Shown here: positions 39,101 to 52,632 of the stretch, in pieces | How positions within the stretch are numbered: the first letter of the stretch is position 1 | Layout: each line of letters begins with the position of its first letter | NCBI GenBank assembly: GCA_040954595.2 | Contig: CM082582.2 | Span: 5,828,001-5,892,000, forward strand | DNA from: Balanoglossus misakiensis | Lineage: Eukaryota; Hemichordata | Length of the DNA: 64,000 nt | Direction of reading: 5' to 3' | Notes under the pieces: generated by a model | The model's database searches: none | Told to the model about the DNA's origin: nothing | Seen by the model: only the letters and a program-made list of their open reading frames with translations | Program-made: the position numbers and the translations under genes

Positions 39101-42100
39101 TTTCATGAGCTATAACCCATGGTTTTTATCAAAAAATGAAGAAATTTTGAAAATTCGCAAAGTCGAAAAATTGTCATATTTGGATGATTTTCATGAGCTA
39201 TAACCCATGGTTTTTATCAAAAAATGAAGAAATTTTGAAAATTCGCAAAGTTGAAAAATTGTCATATTTGGATGATTTTCATGAGCTATAACCCATGGTT
39301 TTTATCAAAAAATGAAGAAATTTTGAAAATTCGCAAAGTCGAAAAATTGTCATATTTGGATGATTTTCATGAGCTATAACCCATGGTTTTTATCAAAAAA
39401 TGAAGAAATTTTGAAAATTCGCAAAGTCGAAAAATTGTCATATTTGGATGATTTTCATGAGCTATAACCCATGGTTTTTATCAAAAAATGAAGAAATTTT
39501 GAAAATTCGCAAAGTCGAAAAATTGTCATTTTTGGATGATTTTCATGAGCTATAACCCATGGTTTTTATCAAAAAATGAAGAAATTTTGAAATTTCGCAA
39601 AGTCGAAAAATTGTCATTTTTGGATGATTTTCATGAGCTATAACCCATGGTTTTTATCAAAAAATGAAGAAATTGTGAAAATTCGCAAAGTCGAAAAATT
39701 GTCATATTTGGATGATTTTCATGAGCAATAACCCATGGTTTTTATCAAAAAATGAAGAAATTTTGAAAATACGCAAAGTCGAAAAATTGTCATTTTTGGA
39801 TTATTTTCATGAGCTATAACCCATGGTTTTTATCAAAAAATGAAGAAATTTTGAAAATTCGCAAGGTCGAAAAATTGTCATTTTTGGATGATTTTCATGA
39901 GCTATAACCCATGGTTTTTATCAAAAAATGAAGAAATTTTGAAAAGTCGCAAAGTTGAAAAATTGTCATTTTTGGATGATTTTCATGAGCTATAACCCAT
40001 GGTTTTTATCAAAAAATGAAGAAATTTTGAAAATTCGCAAAGTCGAAAAATTGTCATTTTTGGATGATTTTCATGAGCTATAACCCATGGTTTTTATCAA
40101 AAAATGAAGAAATTTTGAAAATTCGCAAAGTCGAAAAATTGTCATATTTGGATGATTTTCATGAGCTATAACCCATGGTTTTTATCAAAAAATGAAGAAA
40201 TTTTGAAAATTCGCAAAGTCGAAAAATTGTCATATTTGGATGATTTTCATGAGCTATAACCCATGGTTTTTATCAAAAAATGAAGAAATTTTGAAAATTC
40301 GCAAAGTCGAAAAATTGTCATATTTGGATGATTTTCATGAGCTATAACCCATGGTTTTTATCAAAAAATGAAGAAATTTTGAAAATTCGCAAAGTCGAAA
40401 AATTGTCATTTTTGGATGATTTTCATGAGCTATAACCCATGGTTTTTATCAAAAAATGAAGAAATTATGAAAATTCGCAAAGTCGAAAAATTGTCATATT
40501 TGGATGATTTTCATGAGCAATAACCCATGGTTTTTATCAAAAAATGAAGAAATTTTGAAAATTCGCACAGTCGAAAAATTGTCATATTTGGATGTTTTTC
40601 ATGAGCTATAACCCATGGTTTTTATCAAAAAATGAAGAAATTTTGAAAATTCGCAAAGTCGAAAAATTGTCATATTTGGATAATTTTCATGAGCTATAAC
40701 CCATGGTTTTTATCAAAAAATGAAGAAATTTTGAAAATTCGCAAAGTCGAAAAATTGTCATATTTGGATGATTTTCATGAGCTATAACCCATGGTTTTTA
40801 TCAAAAAATGAAGAAATTTTGAAAATTCGCAAAGTCGAAAAATTGTCATATTTGGATGATTTTCATGAGCTATAACCCATGGTTTTTATCAAAAAATGAA
40901 GAAATTTTGAAAATTCGCAAAGTCGAAAAATTGTCATTTTTGGATGATTTTCATGAGCTATAACCCATGGTTTTTATCAAAAAATGAAGAAATTGCGAAA
41001 ATTCGCAAAGTCGAAAAATTGTCATATTTGGATGATTTTCATGAGCAATAACCCATGGTTTTTATCAAAAAATGAAGAAATTTTGAAAATTCGCACAGTC
41101 GAAAAATTGTCATATTTGGATGATTTTCATGAGCTATAACCCATGGTTTTTATCAAAAAATGAAGAAATTTTGAAAATTCGCAAGGTCGAAAAATTGTCA
41201 TTTTTGGATGATTTTCATGAGCTATAACCCATGGTTTTTATCAAAAAATGAAGAAATTTTGAAAAGTCGCAAAGTCGAAAAATTGTCATTTTTGGATGAT
41301 TTTCATGAGCTATAACCCATGGTTTTTATCAAAAAATGAAGAAATTTTGAAAATTCGCAAAGTCGAAAAATTGTCATTTTTGGATGATTTTCATGAGCTA
41401 TAACCCATGGTTTTTATCAAAAAATGAAGAAATTTTGAAAATTCGCAAAGTCGAAAAATTGTCATATTTGGATGATTTTCATGAGCTATAACCCATGGTT
41501 TTTATCAAAAAATGAAGAAATTTTGAAAATTCGCAAAGTCGAAAAATTGTCATATTTGGATGATTTTCATGAGCTATAACCCATGGTTTTTATCAAAAAA
41601 TGAAGAAATTTTGAAAATTCGCAAAGTCGAAAAATTGTCATATTTGGATGATTTTCATGAGCTATAACCCATGGTTTTTATCAAAAAATGAAGAAATTTT
41701 GAAAATTCGCAAAGTCGAAAAATTGTCATATTTGGATGATTTTCATGAGCTATAACCCATGGTTTTTATCAAAAAATGAAGAAATTTTGAAAATTCGCAA
41801 AGTCGAAAAATTGTCATATTTGGATGATTTTCATGAGCTATAACCCATGGTTTTTATCAAAAAATGAAGAAATTTTGAAAATTCGCAAAGTCGAAAAATT
41901 GTCATTTTTGGATGATTTTCATGAGCTATAACCCATGGTTTTTATCAAAAAATGAAGAAATTGTGAAAATTCGCAAAGTCGAAAAATTGTCATATTTGGA
42001 TGATTTTCATGAGCAATAACCCATGGTTTTTATCAAAAAATGAAGAAATTTTGAAAATTCGCACGGTCGAAAAATTGTCATATTTGGATGTTTTTCATGA

Positions 42101-45100
42101 GCTATAACCCATGGTTTTTATCAAAAAATGAAGAAATTTTGAAAATTCGCAAGGTCGAAAAATTGTCATATTTGGATGATTTTCATGAGCTATAACCCAT
42201 GGTTTTTATCAAAAAATGAAGAAATTTTGAAAATTCGCAAAGTCGAAAAATTGTCATTTTTGGATGATTTTCATGAGCTATAACCCATGGTTTTTATCAA
42301 AAAATGAAGGAATTTTGAAAACTCGCAAGTCGAAAAATTGTCATATTTGGATGATTTTCATGAGCTATAACCCATGGTTTTTATCAAAAAATGAAGAAAT
42401 TTTGAAAATTCGCAAAGTCGAAAAATTGTCATATTTGGATGATTTTCATGAGCTATAACCCATGGTTTTTATCAAAAAATGAAGAAATTTTGAAAATTCG
42501 CAAAGTCGAAAAATTGTCATTTTTGGATGATTTTCATGAGCTATAACCCATGGTTTTTATCAAAAAATGAAGAAATTTTGAAAATTCGCAAAGTCGAAAA
42601 ATTGTCATATTTGGATGATTTTCATGAGCTATAACCCATGGTTTTTATCAAAAAATGAAGAAATTTTGAAAATTCGCAAAGTCGAAAAATTGTCATTTTT
42701 GGATGATTTTCATGAGCTATAACCCATGGTTTTTATCAAAAAATGAAGAAATTTTGAAAATTCGCAAAGTCGAAAAATTGTCATTTTTGGATGATTTTCA
42801 TGAGCTATAACCCATGGTTTTTATCAAAAAATGAAGAAATTTTGAAAATTCGCAAAGTCAAAAAATTGTCATTTTTGGATGATTTTCATGAGCTATAACC
42901 CATGGTTTTTATCAAAAAATGAAGAAATTTTGAAAATTCGCAAAGTCGAAAAATTGTCATTTTTGGATGATTTTCATGAGCTATAACCCATGGTTTTTAT
43001 CAAAAAATGAAGAAATTTCGAAAATTCGCAAAGTCGAAAAATTGTCATTTTTGGATGATTTTCATGAGCTATAACCCATGGTTTTTATCAAAAAATGAAG
43101 AAATTTCGAAAATTCGCAAAGTCGAAAAATTGTCATTTTTTGATGATTTTCATGAGCTATAACCCATGGTTTTTATCAAAAAATGAAGAAATTTTGAAAA
43201 TTCGCAAAGTCGAAAAATTGTCATTTTTGGATGATTTTCATGAGCTATAACCCATGGTTTTTATCAAAAAATGAAGAAATTTTGAAAATTCGCAAAGTCG
43301 AAAAATTGTCATATTTGGATGATTTTCATGAGCTATAACCCATGGTTTTTATCAAAAAATGAAGAAATTTTGAAAATTCGCAAAGTCGAAAAATTGTCAT
43401 ATTTGGATGATTTTCATGAGCTATAACCCATGGTTTTTATCAAAAAATGAAGAAATTTTGAAAATTCGCAAAGTCGAAAAATTGTCATTTTTGGATGATT
43501 TTCATGAGCTATAACCCATGGTTTTTATCAAAAAATGAAGAAATTTTGAAAATTCGCAAAGTCGAAAAATTGTCATTTTTGGATGATTTTCATGAGCTAT
43601 AACCCATGGTTTTTATCAAAAAATGAAGAAATTTTGAAAATTCGCAAAGTCGAAAAATTGTCATTTTTGGATGATTTTCATGAGCTATAACCCATGGTTT
43701 TTATCAAAAAATGAAGAAATTTTGAAAATACGCAAAGTCGAAAAATTGTCATTTTTGGATGATTTTCAGGAGCTATAACCCATGGTTTTTATCAAAAAAT
43801 GAAGAAATTTTGAAAATTCGCAAAGTCGAAAAATTGTCATTTTTGGATGATTTTCATGAGCTATAACCCATGGTTTTTATCAAAAAATGAAGAAATTTTG
43901 AAAATTCGCAAAGTCGAAAAATTGTCATTTTTGAATGATTTTCATGAGCTATAACCCATGGTTTTTATCAAAAAATGAAGAAATTTTGAAAATTCGCAAA
44001 GTCGAAAAATTGTCATTTTGGGTGATTTTCATGAGCTATAACCCATGGTTTTTATCAAAAAATGAAGAAATTTTGAAAATTCGCAAAGTCGAAAAATTGT
44101 CATATTTGGATGATTTTCATGAGCTATAACCCATGGTTTTTATCAAAAAATGAAGAAATTTTGAAAATTCGCAAAGTCGAAAAATTGTCATATTTGGATG
44201 ATTTTCATGAGCTATAACCCATGGTTTTTATCAAAAAATGAAGAAATTTTGAAAATTCGCAAAGTCGAAAAATTGTCATATTTGGATGATTTTCATGAGC
44301 TATAACCCATGGTTTTTATCCAAAAATGAAGAAATTTTGAAAATTCGCAAAGTCGAAAAATTGTCATTTTTGGATGATTTTCATGAGCTATAACCCATGG
44401 TTTTTATCAAAAAATGAAGGAATTTTGAAAATTCGCAAGTCGAAAAATTGTCATATTTGGATGATTTTCATGAGCTATAACCCATGGTTTTTATCAAAAA
44501 ATGAAGAAATTTTGAAAATTCGCAAAGTCGAAAAATTGTCATTTTTGGATGATTTTCATGAGCTATAACCCATGGTTTTTATCAAAAAATGAAGAAATTT
44601 TGAAAATTCGCAAAGTCGGAAAATTGTCATATTTGGATGATTTTCATGAGCTATAACCCATGGTTTTTATCAAAAAATGAAGAAATTTTGAAAATTCGCA
44701 AAGTCGAAAAATTGTCATATTTGGATGATTTTCATGAGCTATAACCCATGGTTTTTATCAAAAAATGAAGAAATTTTGAAAATTCGCAATGTCGAAAAAT
44801 TGTCATATTTGGATGATTTTCATGAGCTATAACCCATGGTTTTTATCAAAAAATGAAGAAATTTTGAAAATTCGCAAAGTCGAAAAATTGTCATATTTGG
44901 ATGATTTTCATGAGCTATAACCCATGGTTTTTATCAAAAAATGAAGAAATTTTGAAAATTCGCAAAGTCGAAAAATTGTCATATTTGGATGATTTTCATG
45001 AGCTATAACCCATGGTTTTTATCAAAAAATGAAGAAATTTTGAAAATTCGCAAAGTCGAAAAATTGTCATATTTGGATGATTTTCATGAGCTATAACCCA

Positions 45101-47374
45101 TGGTTTTTATCAAAAAATGAAGAAATTTTGAAAATTCGCAAAGTCGAAAAATTTTCATTTTTGGATGAATTTCATGAGCTATAACCCATGGTTTTTATCA
45201 AAAAATGAAGAAATTTTGAAAATTCGCAAAGTCGAAAAATTGTCATTTTTGGATGATTTTCATGAGCTATAACCCATGGTTTTTATCAAAAAATGAAGAA
45301 ATTTTGAAAATTCGCAAAGTCGAAAAATTGTCATTTTTGGATGATTTTCATGAGCTATAACCCATTGTTTTTATCAAAAAATGAAGAAATTTTGAAAATT
45401 CGCAAAGTCGAAAAATTGTCATTTTTGGATGATTTTCATGAGCTATAACCCATGGTTTTTATCAAAAAATGAAGAAATTTTGAAAATTCGCAAAGTCGAA
45501 AAATTGTCATTTTTGGATGATTTTCATGAGCTATAACCCATGGTTTTTATCAAAAAATGAAGAAATTTTGAAAATTCGCAAAGTCGAAAAATTGTCATAT
45601 TTGGATGATTTTCATGAGCTATAACCCATGGTTTTTATCAAAAAATGAAGAAATTTTGAAAATTCGCAAAGTCGAAAAATTGTCATATTTGGATGATTTT
45701 CATGAGCTATAACCCATGGTTTTTATCAAAAAATGAAGAAATTTTGAAAATTCGCAAAGTCGAAAAATTGTCATTTTTGGATGATTTTCATGAGCTATAA
45801 CCCATGGTTTTTATCAAAAAATGAAGAAATTTTGAAAAGTCGCAAAGTCGAAAAATTGTCATATTTGGATGATTTTCATGAGCTATAACCCATGGTTTTT
45901 ATCAAAAAATGAAGAAATTTTGAAAATTCGCAAAGTCGAAAAATTGTCATTTTTGGATGATTTTCATGAGCTATAACCCATGGTTTTTATCAAAAAATGA
46001 AGAAATTTTGAAAATTCGCAAAGTCGAAAAATTGTCATATTTGGATGATTTTCATGAGCTATAACCCATGGTTTTTATCAAAAAATGAAGAAATTTTGAA
46101 AATTCGCAAAGTCGAAAAATTGTCATATTTGGATGATTTTCATGAGCTATAACCCATGGTTTTTATCAAAAAATGAAGAAATTTTGAAAATTCGCAAAGT
46201 CGAAAAATTGTCATATTTGGATGATTTTCATGAGCTATAACCCATGGTTTTTATCAAAAAATGAAGAAATTTTGAAAATTCGCAAAGTCGAAAAATTGTC
46301 ATATTTGGATGATTTTCATGAGCTATAACCCATGGTTTTTATCAAAAAATGAAGAAATTTTGAAAATTCGCAAAGTCGAAAAATTGTCATATTTGGATGA
46401 TTTTCATGAGCTATAACCCATGGTTTTTATCAAAAAATGAAGAAATTTTGAAAATTCGCAAAGTCGAAAAATTGTCATTTTTGGATGATTTTCATGAGCT
46501 GTAACCCATGGTTTTTATCAAAAAATGAAGAAATTTTGAAAATTCGCAAAGTCGAAAAATTGTCATATTTGGATGATTTTCATGAGCTATAACCCATGGT
46601 TTTTATCAAAAAATGAAGAAATTTTGAAAATTCGCAAAGTCGAAAAATTGTCATTTTTGGATGATTTTCATGAGCTATAACCCATGGTTTTTATCAAAAA
46701 ATGAAGAAATTTTGAAAATTCGCAAAGTCGAAAAATTGTCATTTTTGGATGATTTTCATGAGCTATAACCCATGGTTTTTATCAAAAAATGAAGAAATTT
46801 TGAAAATTCGCAAAGTCGAAAAATTGTCATTTTTGGATGATTTTCATGAGCTATAACCCATGGTTTTTATCAAAAAATGAAGAAATTTTGAAAATTCGCA
46901 AAGTCGAAAAATTGTCATTTTTGGATGATTTTCATGAGCTATAACCCATGGTTTTTATCAAAAAATGAAGAAATTTTGAAAATTCGCAAAGTCGAAAAAT
47001 TGTCATTTTTGGATGATTTTCATGAGCTATAACCCATGGTTTTTATCAAAAAATGAGAAATTTTGAAAATTCGCAATGTCGAAAAATTGTCATTTTTGGA
47101 TGATTGTCATGAGCTATAACCCATGGTTTTTATCAAAAAATGAAGAAATTTTGAAAATTCGCCAAGTCGAAAAATTGTCATTTTTGGATGATTTTCATGA
47201 GCTATAACCCATGGTTTTTATCAAAAAATGAAGAAATTTTGAAAATTCGCAAAGTCGAAAAATTGTCATATTTGGATGATTTTCATGAGCTATAACCCAT
47301 GGTTTTTATCAAAAAATGAAGAAATTTTGAAAAATCGCAAAGTAGAAAAATTGTCATATTTGGATAAATTTCTA
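27105..47374 (+). repeat. 88-bp satellite array, about 230 monomers, with higher-order structure
   Basis: Continuous head-to-tail array of an AT-rich 88-bp monomer. Core pieces: GAAAATTCGCAAAGTCGAAA, TTGGATGATTTTCATGAGC, TATAACCCATGGTTTTTATC and AAAAAATGAAGAAATTTT. Monomers are mostly 95-100% alike. A common two-state variant (TCATTTTTGG or TCATATTTGG) and rarer ones (GAAATTGTG, GAGCAATAAC, CGCACAGTC, CGCAAGGTC, GAGCTATTAC, ACTCGCAAGTCG) recur in fixed order at exact multiples of 88 bp. One monomer near 38000 lacks 22 bp. No genes: open frames inside span only two monomers, because 88 is not a multiple of three. The array runs in one orientation until about 47365, where a short inverted satellite fragment leads into the right arm. 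Confidence 0.98.
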
Positions 47375-48305
47375 CATTTTTTGAGAAAAATCATGGGTTA
47401 TTAGGATTTTGCGAACTTTCTTGTGTGCGTTCCGATATTTTCATCCGTTGCGTCGTGTTTGATGTACTAAGCTGTTGCTGTGATGTATTGTGTTGTCCTG
47501 TGCTGTGATCAAATTGATAAAAACAAGGAAAAGTCACCCACCTTGCTAATTGTCTGGATCACTTCCGAGCATAATTTGCCACATCTTCAACTATCGGGAT
47601 CACTTCCAAGTCAATCAGCCGTGGGACTAAATGTTATCCTGCAATGGGTCGATTTACTTTGCACTTCGCCAAATGGTGTTCCAGCTGGATTACTTAGACA
47701 ACTTTCTGTTTTGCATTTCTGACATGAAATGGATTTCTGTGGGGTTGAAATGTTCTTATAACAATGCATTAATTAGTTTTAGATTTACTTCATGCTATTT
47801 CCCTGTGCTTCCGCCGATTCAAAATGGCGGCGTTTGAAAACTGAATGGCTTTAATGAAGTGGTGTCACGGTAGTGATGAATATTATGGCGCCCTCAGCGA
47901 CTTACGCCGTAGTCCCCCACCCATCGCTTTCTATTGAAATGACTAATTAGGATTAGGAGGTCAAACACTTGGGTGCATTGCGGGGAGGGTTGGGAACCTG
48001 ATTAACCATCAAGTCGGGGAAAAAATTTAAGCTGCGTTCATACTGTTGTATTGATACATCTAAACTTTGGGGGACACGGAATACAACAGACTTTGCTACA
48101 AATTAAGTTTGATCTTACACGTTTCAATTATCTCAACATCAAGGTAGTGCTGGGGTAATAAAATGATACAGACACAAGTATTTCATTTCAATCTAGTTCA
48201 TTGACAATTTTTATTTCAAAGTTACCATCTCCAGCCAATAAAAACAAAAAATATCTGAAATCAATTAAATTCCAAAATATACACTTAGTGGCTAGTGACA
48301 ATTAT

Positions 48306-51300
48306 CTACAGTTTTCTTGAGCAGAATTTTAAACGTTCAAGACAGAATTTCAAAGTACAGTAAACATCAAAGGGAATTTTATCATTAGATGTAAGGTGGT
48401 CACTGCAGACTGCCAGGTAACAGTTACTGCTGCATCTCGGGTAATGGACACTTCGTCCTCGGCTTGGTTGTCGGAGACCCATCTGGTATTTGAATCTGCA
48501 AAGCAAGCAAAGTAGAAATGACTATTTGGCAACTTGATTAAATTTTACTGCAACAACGATAGAGATCTGCCCAAGTTTATAATTGTACTTGGTTAAACTG
48601 ACGACTCCTGGACATTGAACGAACACACCCCCACCCACACCCCTTTACCATGTATTGTCTCCGTCATTGCTTCAATTTTCTTTTCCACAATTCTTACCTT
48701 CCCACAACCATTCAGTAATCTCAGGACATCAATCACACAGGCTGGCAATCATCTTAGCATCATCTATGGGATCCCTGGAATAAATGAAAATTATGTAAAT
48801 GGAGTGTCTCCTACAAAGATGGCGGACATGTTTGTGTCACAACAAAATGGCCACCCCATGCATCTGGCAATCGGGTCGGTGTTCAAACATTGAATTGACA
48901 TCCACGTGTAGTACCGGGTCCATATTGTTACATGCAGGTTTGTGCAAAATCAGTTCGCTCGACTGGGTAACGGCACCAGTCTGAATCGAAAAAAAAATCA
49001 AAATGGCCGCCATGAATCGCTTGTCAAACCTTGCTTGAAACCTCTGGTCTTCGTTCAGCCATTGAACATACTGCCCTTACCGCACTCAGCTATACTGCTG
49101 CATGCAATACCATTATGAGTTGATCTCGTCCCTGCATCTGCAAAACAATGAAACGAAGTGAATGTCGGTGATTTTCATGATCGTTCAGCCATTGAACATA
49201 TTGCCCTTACCTCACCCAGCTATACTTCTGCATGGCGAAATAACTAGTCACTTGGGCCCCAGCTTGGTTGATGAATACCATTATCCATTGATCTCGTCTC
49301 TGGATCTGCAAAACAAGCAAATGAAGTGAGTGTCTAATATTCATGATCGTTCAGCCATGGAACATACCTGACCTTACACCTCACCCAGCTATACCGCTAC
49401 ATGGCGAAAAAACTCTGGTCTCTGCATCTGCAAAACAAGGAAATAAAGTTAATATCTATGACAAATCTAAAAAATAGAAAGTAAATACACACGAAGATAA
49501 TGGGTGTAAAATAAACCACTGAGTATACAAGTGTAAGTTTCGATAACATTTTATTGATTGGAATCGTGGTAAAGATTACAAATCTCACCAAAAACCTGGA
49601 AAGTAAACTTATTTACCATGAAAACAGACTAACAGAGACATAGACACAAGCGAAGATGATCGGTACGGAAATAAACTACCCAGTATTACGAGTGCGTGCA
49701 TGTTTTTAATTTTTTTTTATTGAATAATGACGAAAGATAACATATCTAAAAAACCTGCGTTAACTATATACGTGAGGGGAAGATGATCGGTACGGAAATA
49801 AACTACTCAGTATTATGAGTGCGTGCATGTTTTTATTTTTTTTATTGAATAATGACGAAAGATAACATATCTAAAAAACTGTATTATCTATATACGTGAG
49901 GGGAAGATGATCGGTACGGAAATAAACTACTCAGTATTATGAGTGCGTGCATGTTTTTATTTTTTTATTGAATAATGACGAAAGATAACATATCTAAAAA
50001 AACTGTATTATCTATATACGTGAGGGGAAGATGATCGGTACGGAAATAAACTACACAGTAATATGAGTGCGTGCATGTTTTTATTTTTTTTATTGAATAA
50101 TGACGAAAGATAACATATCTAAAAAACTGTATTATCTATATACGTGAGGGGAAGATGATCGGTACGGAAATAAACTACTCAGTATTATGAGTGCGTGCAT
50201 GTTTTTATTTTTTTATTGAATAATGACGAAAGATAACATATCTAAAAAAACTGTATTATCTATATACGTGAGGGGAAGATGACCGGTACGGAAACAAACT
50301 ACTCAGTATTACGAGTGCGTGCATGTTTTTATTTTTTTATTGAATAATGACGAAAGATAACACGTCTAAAAAAAACTTGTACTTGTATTAAGTATTAACT
50401 GACGGTCTGAAGGATGGGACCCACCCGCCCCAGGGTTTTTATTTATGTCTATATCAGCGACGCGACGGGAAGATGATCGGTACGGAAATAAACCACTCTC
50501 AGTTTTATGAGTGCGTGTATGTTTTTACTTTTTTTTATTGAATAATCACGAAAGATTACATATCTCTAAAAACTTTTATTAAGTATTAACTGACGGTCTG
50601 AGGGATGGGACCCACCCGCACCGGGGGTTTTATTTATGTCTATAACTTACTTGTTATGAAACCACTCCTCCACTGGTCTTCATTCAGCCATGGAACATAC
50701 AAACGCTCACCTCGTCGTCGGCTAGTTGCATGGCCCTAATATACCGTACAACTTACCTCGACACACACGCACCATGCACACACACTCACAACAACGAGCA
50801 CCTTTCGAAGACTTCAAAGTCGATGAACTTGTTGGTGCCGTAACAAAAATGACCCATACACCGAGCATGTAGTCATGTTGGTTTCAAAACTTTCAAATGA
50901 CATCCGCATATAGCATTTGTATTTTTGCATTTTTCAGGGTTGTTCAAAATCGGTTCGCTGAACTGGCTACCGGCACCAGTCAGAATCGTTGAAAGATCTT
51001 AAAAATTGCCCAAAATTTGGCTAATACCGCTTACTTGTACATCATGCTTGTAACATCATATCATCCACGTGGAACGTACAGGCACTATCCTCGCACAGTT
51101 ACAGCTGCGTGGCTTGGTCGTTGAAATCCGGGATCAGTCTGTAAAACGAAGAAAGGAAAATGAATAGTCTATCCATAAACACGAAACCAAATATCTACCT
51201 GGGTCACCGTACGCCAAACTGTTGTTCATTCGCACATTGTACAGCATACGCGACGCCAAATATTTTAGGGCTTCGCTGACAGACAAGTACCCCTAAACCC

Positions 51301-51972
51301 CAGCCTGGCACTATCCACGTTCACACATTTTCAATTTGAGGCCCACAGCCAAGCGGAACATATTAAACTTCAACAATATTTTGGCAAATACTTCACGGAC
51401 ACACGCAAAAACTGTTCCAAATGAAGCGTTTCAAAGCTTATTTTTGCTATTGACTGGTAGTACATGCATAGTACAAAATTTGCATTCGCTCACAATTCGA
51501 AAACACGCTGACTACACGTGAGCCCGCAGTCAATTCACCGAACCCGCTAGTAATTCGTTGCAGCCCCCTCCCCTTTCCCGAAAAACTACCCTTTTATGTG
51601 AAAAAAAACATGCCGCCCACCAGTAGAGCTTCAACACCGACTTGTCTAAATTTTATAAACCGTACCATCTCAAGTTGAGTAACGCGAAAGAGTCGAATTT
51701 GTGAATAAAACGCAGCGAAGCGCTGACCCGAGCTGTCTGACTGCGCATTACATCCAATTTTTCAATTCCGTGGTGTAACAGACAAGTACCGTCTGACTTT
51801 TTAGTTGTCCGTAACTCGCCACAGAATAACTCATGTTTCTGTTCAAAATTTGAGTAAATGTCTCTACTTCTGTTACTTTACTTACCGCTGTAGTCATGAA
51901 AACTATCCAGCGGAGAAACTCTGTTTTGGGGCCAGAGTTCTCCGCATCTTCTCGTGGTCCGTGCAGCAGCAT
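48306..51972 (-). pseudogene. Broken right-arm copy of the small split gene
   Basis: Mirror of 22506-26171. Segments are 51886-51972, 51035-51138 and 48306-48495. The first segment is intact, with a silent ACG to ACT change. Segment two is 9 bases longer than its partner and has two in-frame stops (TAG and TGA) where the left copy has TTG and TGC. Segment three is open and extends a few codons further (CSRKL). If the left copy is coding, this one is a pseudogene. If neither is, the stops are irrelevant. Confidence 0.4.
49630..50600 (-). repeat. 126-bp tandem repeat in right arm
   Basis: Inverted counterpart of 23895-24830 with about seven GATGATCGGTACGG landmarks. An extra partial duplication repeats AAGTATTAACTGACGGTCTG at about 50385 and 50580. 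Confidence 0.88.
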
Positions 51973-52308
51973 GGCCGTCTGACTCTCTTATGAAAATGCA
52001 CGGGGAAGGCTAGACGGAAATATCCAAGTGGAGATGGTCCAGGTGGTTCCAACCAATCAGCAGCGACCACGCGTCATTGCGTCATGTAGTGCCACTTGTC
52101 AAACTTGTTTTGTTATAATTCTTTTGTTCTACCTTGTATAATGTATGGCCTAGGCGAATGTTCTGGAATTTGCAACACAATATATGCATGATGTGTCAAA
52201 ATTCTCGGTAATATAAATAATCTAAAGGGCGAACAGTCATATCGTGCGCAGCCAGTGTGAGAATTTTGCACCGCAGTGCAGCGGTGGTGAAAATAGAAAC
52301 TTATCTGG

Positions 52309-52632
52309 AAATTTTGAAAATTCGCAAAGTCGAAAAATCGTTGATTTTTGGCGATTTTCATGAGCTATAACCCATGATTTTTTTCAAAGAATGTAGAAAT
52401 TGTGAAAATTCGTAAAGTCGAAAAATCGTCATTTTTTGACAATTTTCATGAGCTATAACCCATGATTTTTCTGAAAAAATGCAGAAATTTTGAAAATTCG
52501 CAAAATCGAAAAATCTTCATTTTTTGACAATTTTCATGAGCTATAACTCATGATTTTTCTCAAAAAATGAAAAAAAGTGAAAATACGCAAAGTCGAAAAA
52601 TCGTCGATTTTTGGTGATTTTCATGAGCTATA
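52309..52632 (+). repeat. Outer satellite block, right
   Basis: About four monomers of the diverged satellite (ATGATTTTTCT and CGTCGATTTTTGG variants). They are in the same plus orientation as the left outer block and the central array, although the arms between them are inverted. Confidence 0.9.

Larger units (their letters stand above)
47375..52308 (-). repeat. Right arm of giant inverted repeat (4,934 bp)
   Basis: Reverse complement of 22171-27104, with the same length as measured between matching end points. It differs by scattered substitutions and a local duplication near 50380-50620 in the 126-bp repeat zone. The outer end (ATAGAAACTTATCTGG) abuts the right outer satellite block directly, whereas the left arm is separated from its block by about 58 bases. 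Confidence 0.95.

Noticed and set aside
31465-44568. Recurrent 64-codon open frames starting MIFMSYNPWFLSKNE inside the satellite
   Set aside because: They span just over two 88-bp monomers, and 88 is not divisible by three. They arise only where 1-base deletions or stop-removing variants occur, and are not genes.
27105-47374. CRISPR-like array or coding repeat protein
   Set aside because: The repeats are contiguous with no unique spacers, the host is an animal genome, and no frame stays open. It is ordinary tandem satellite.
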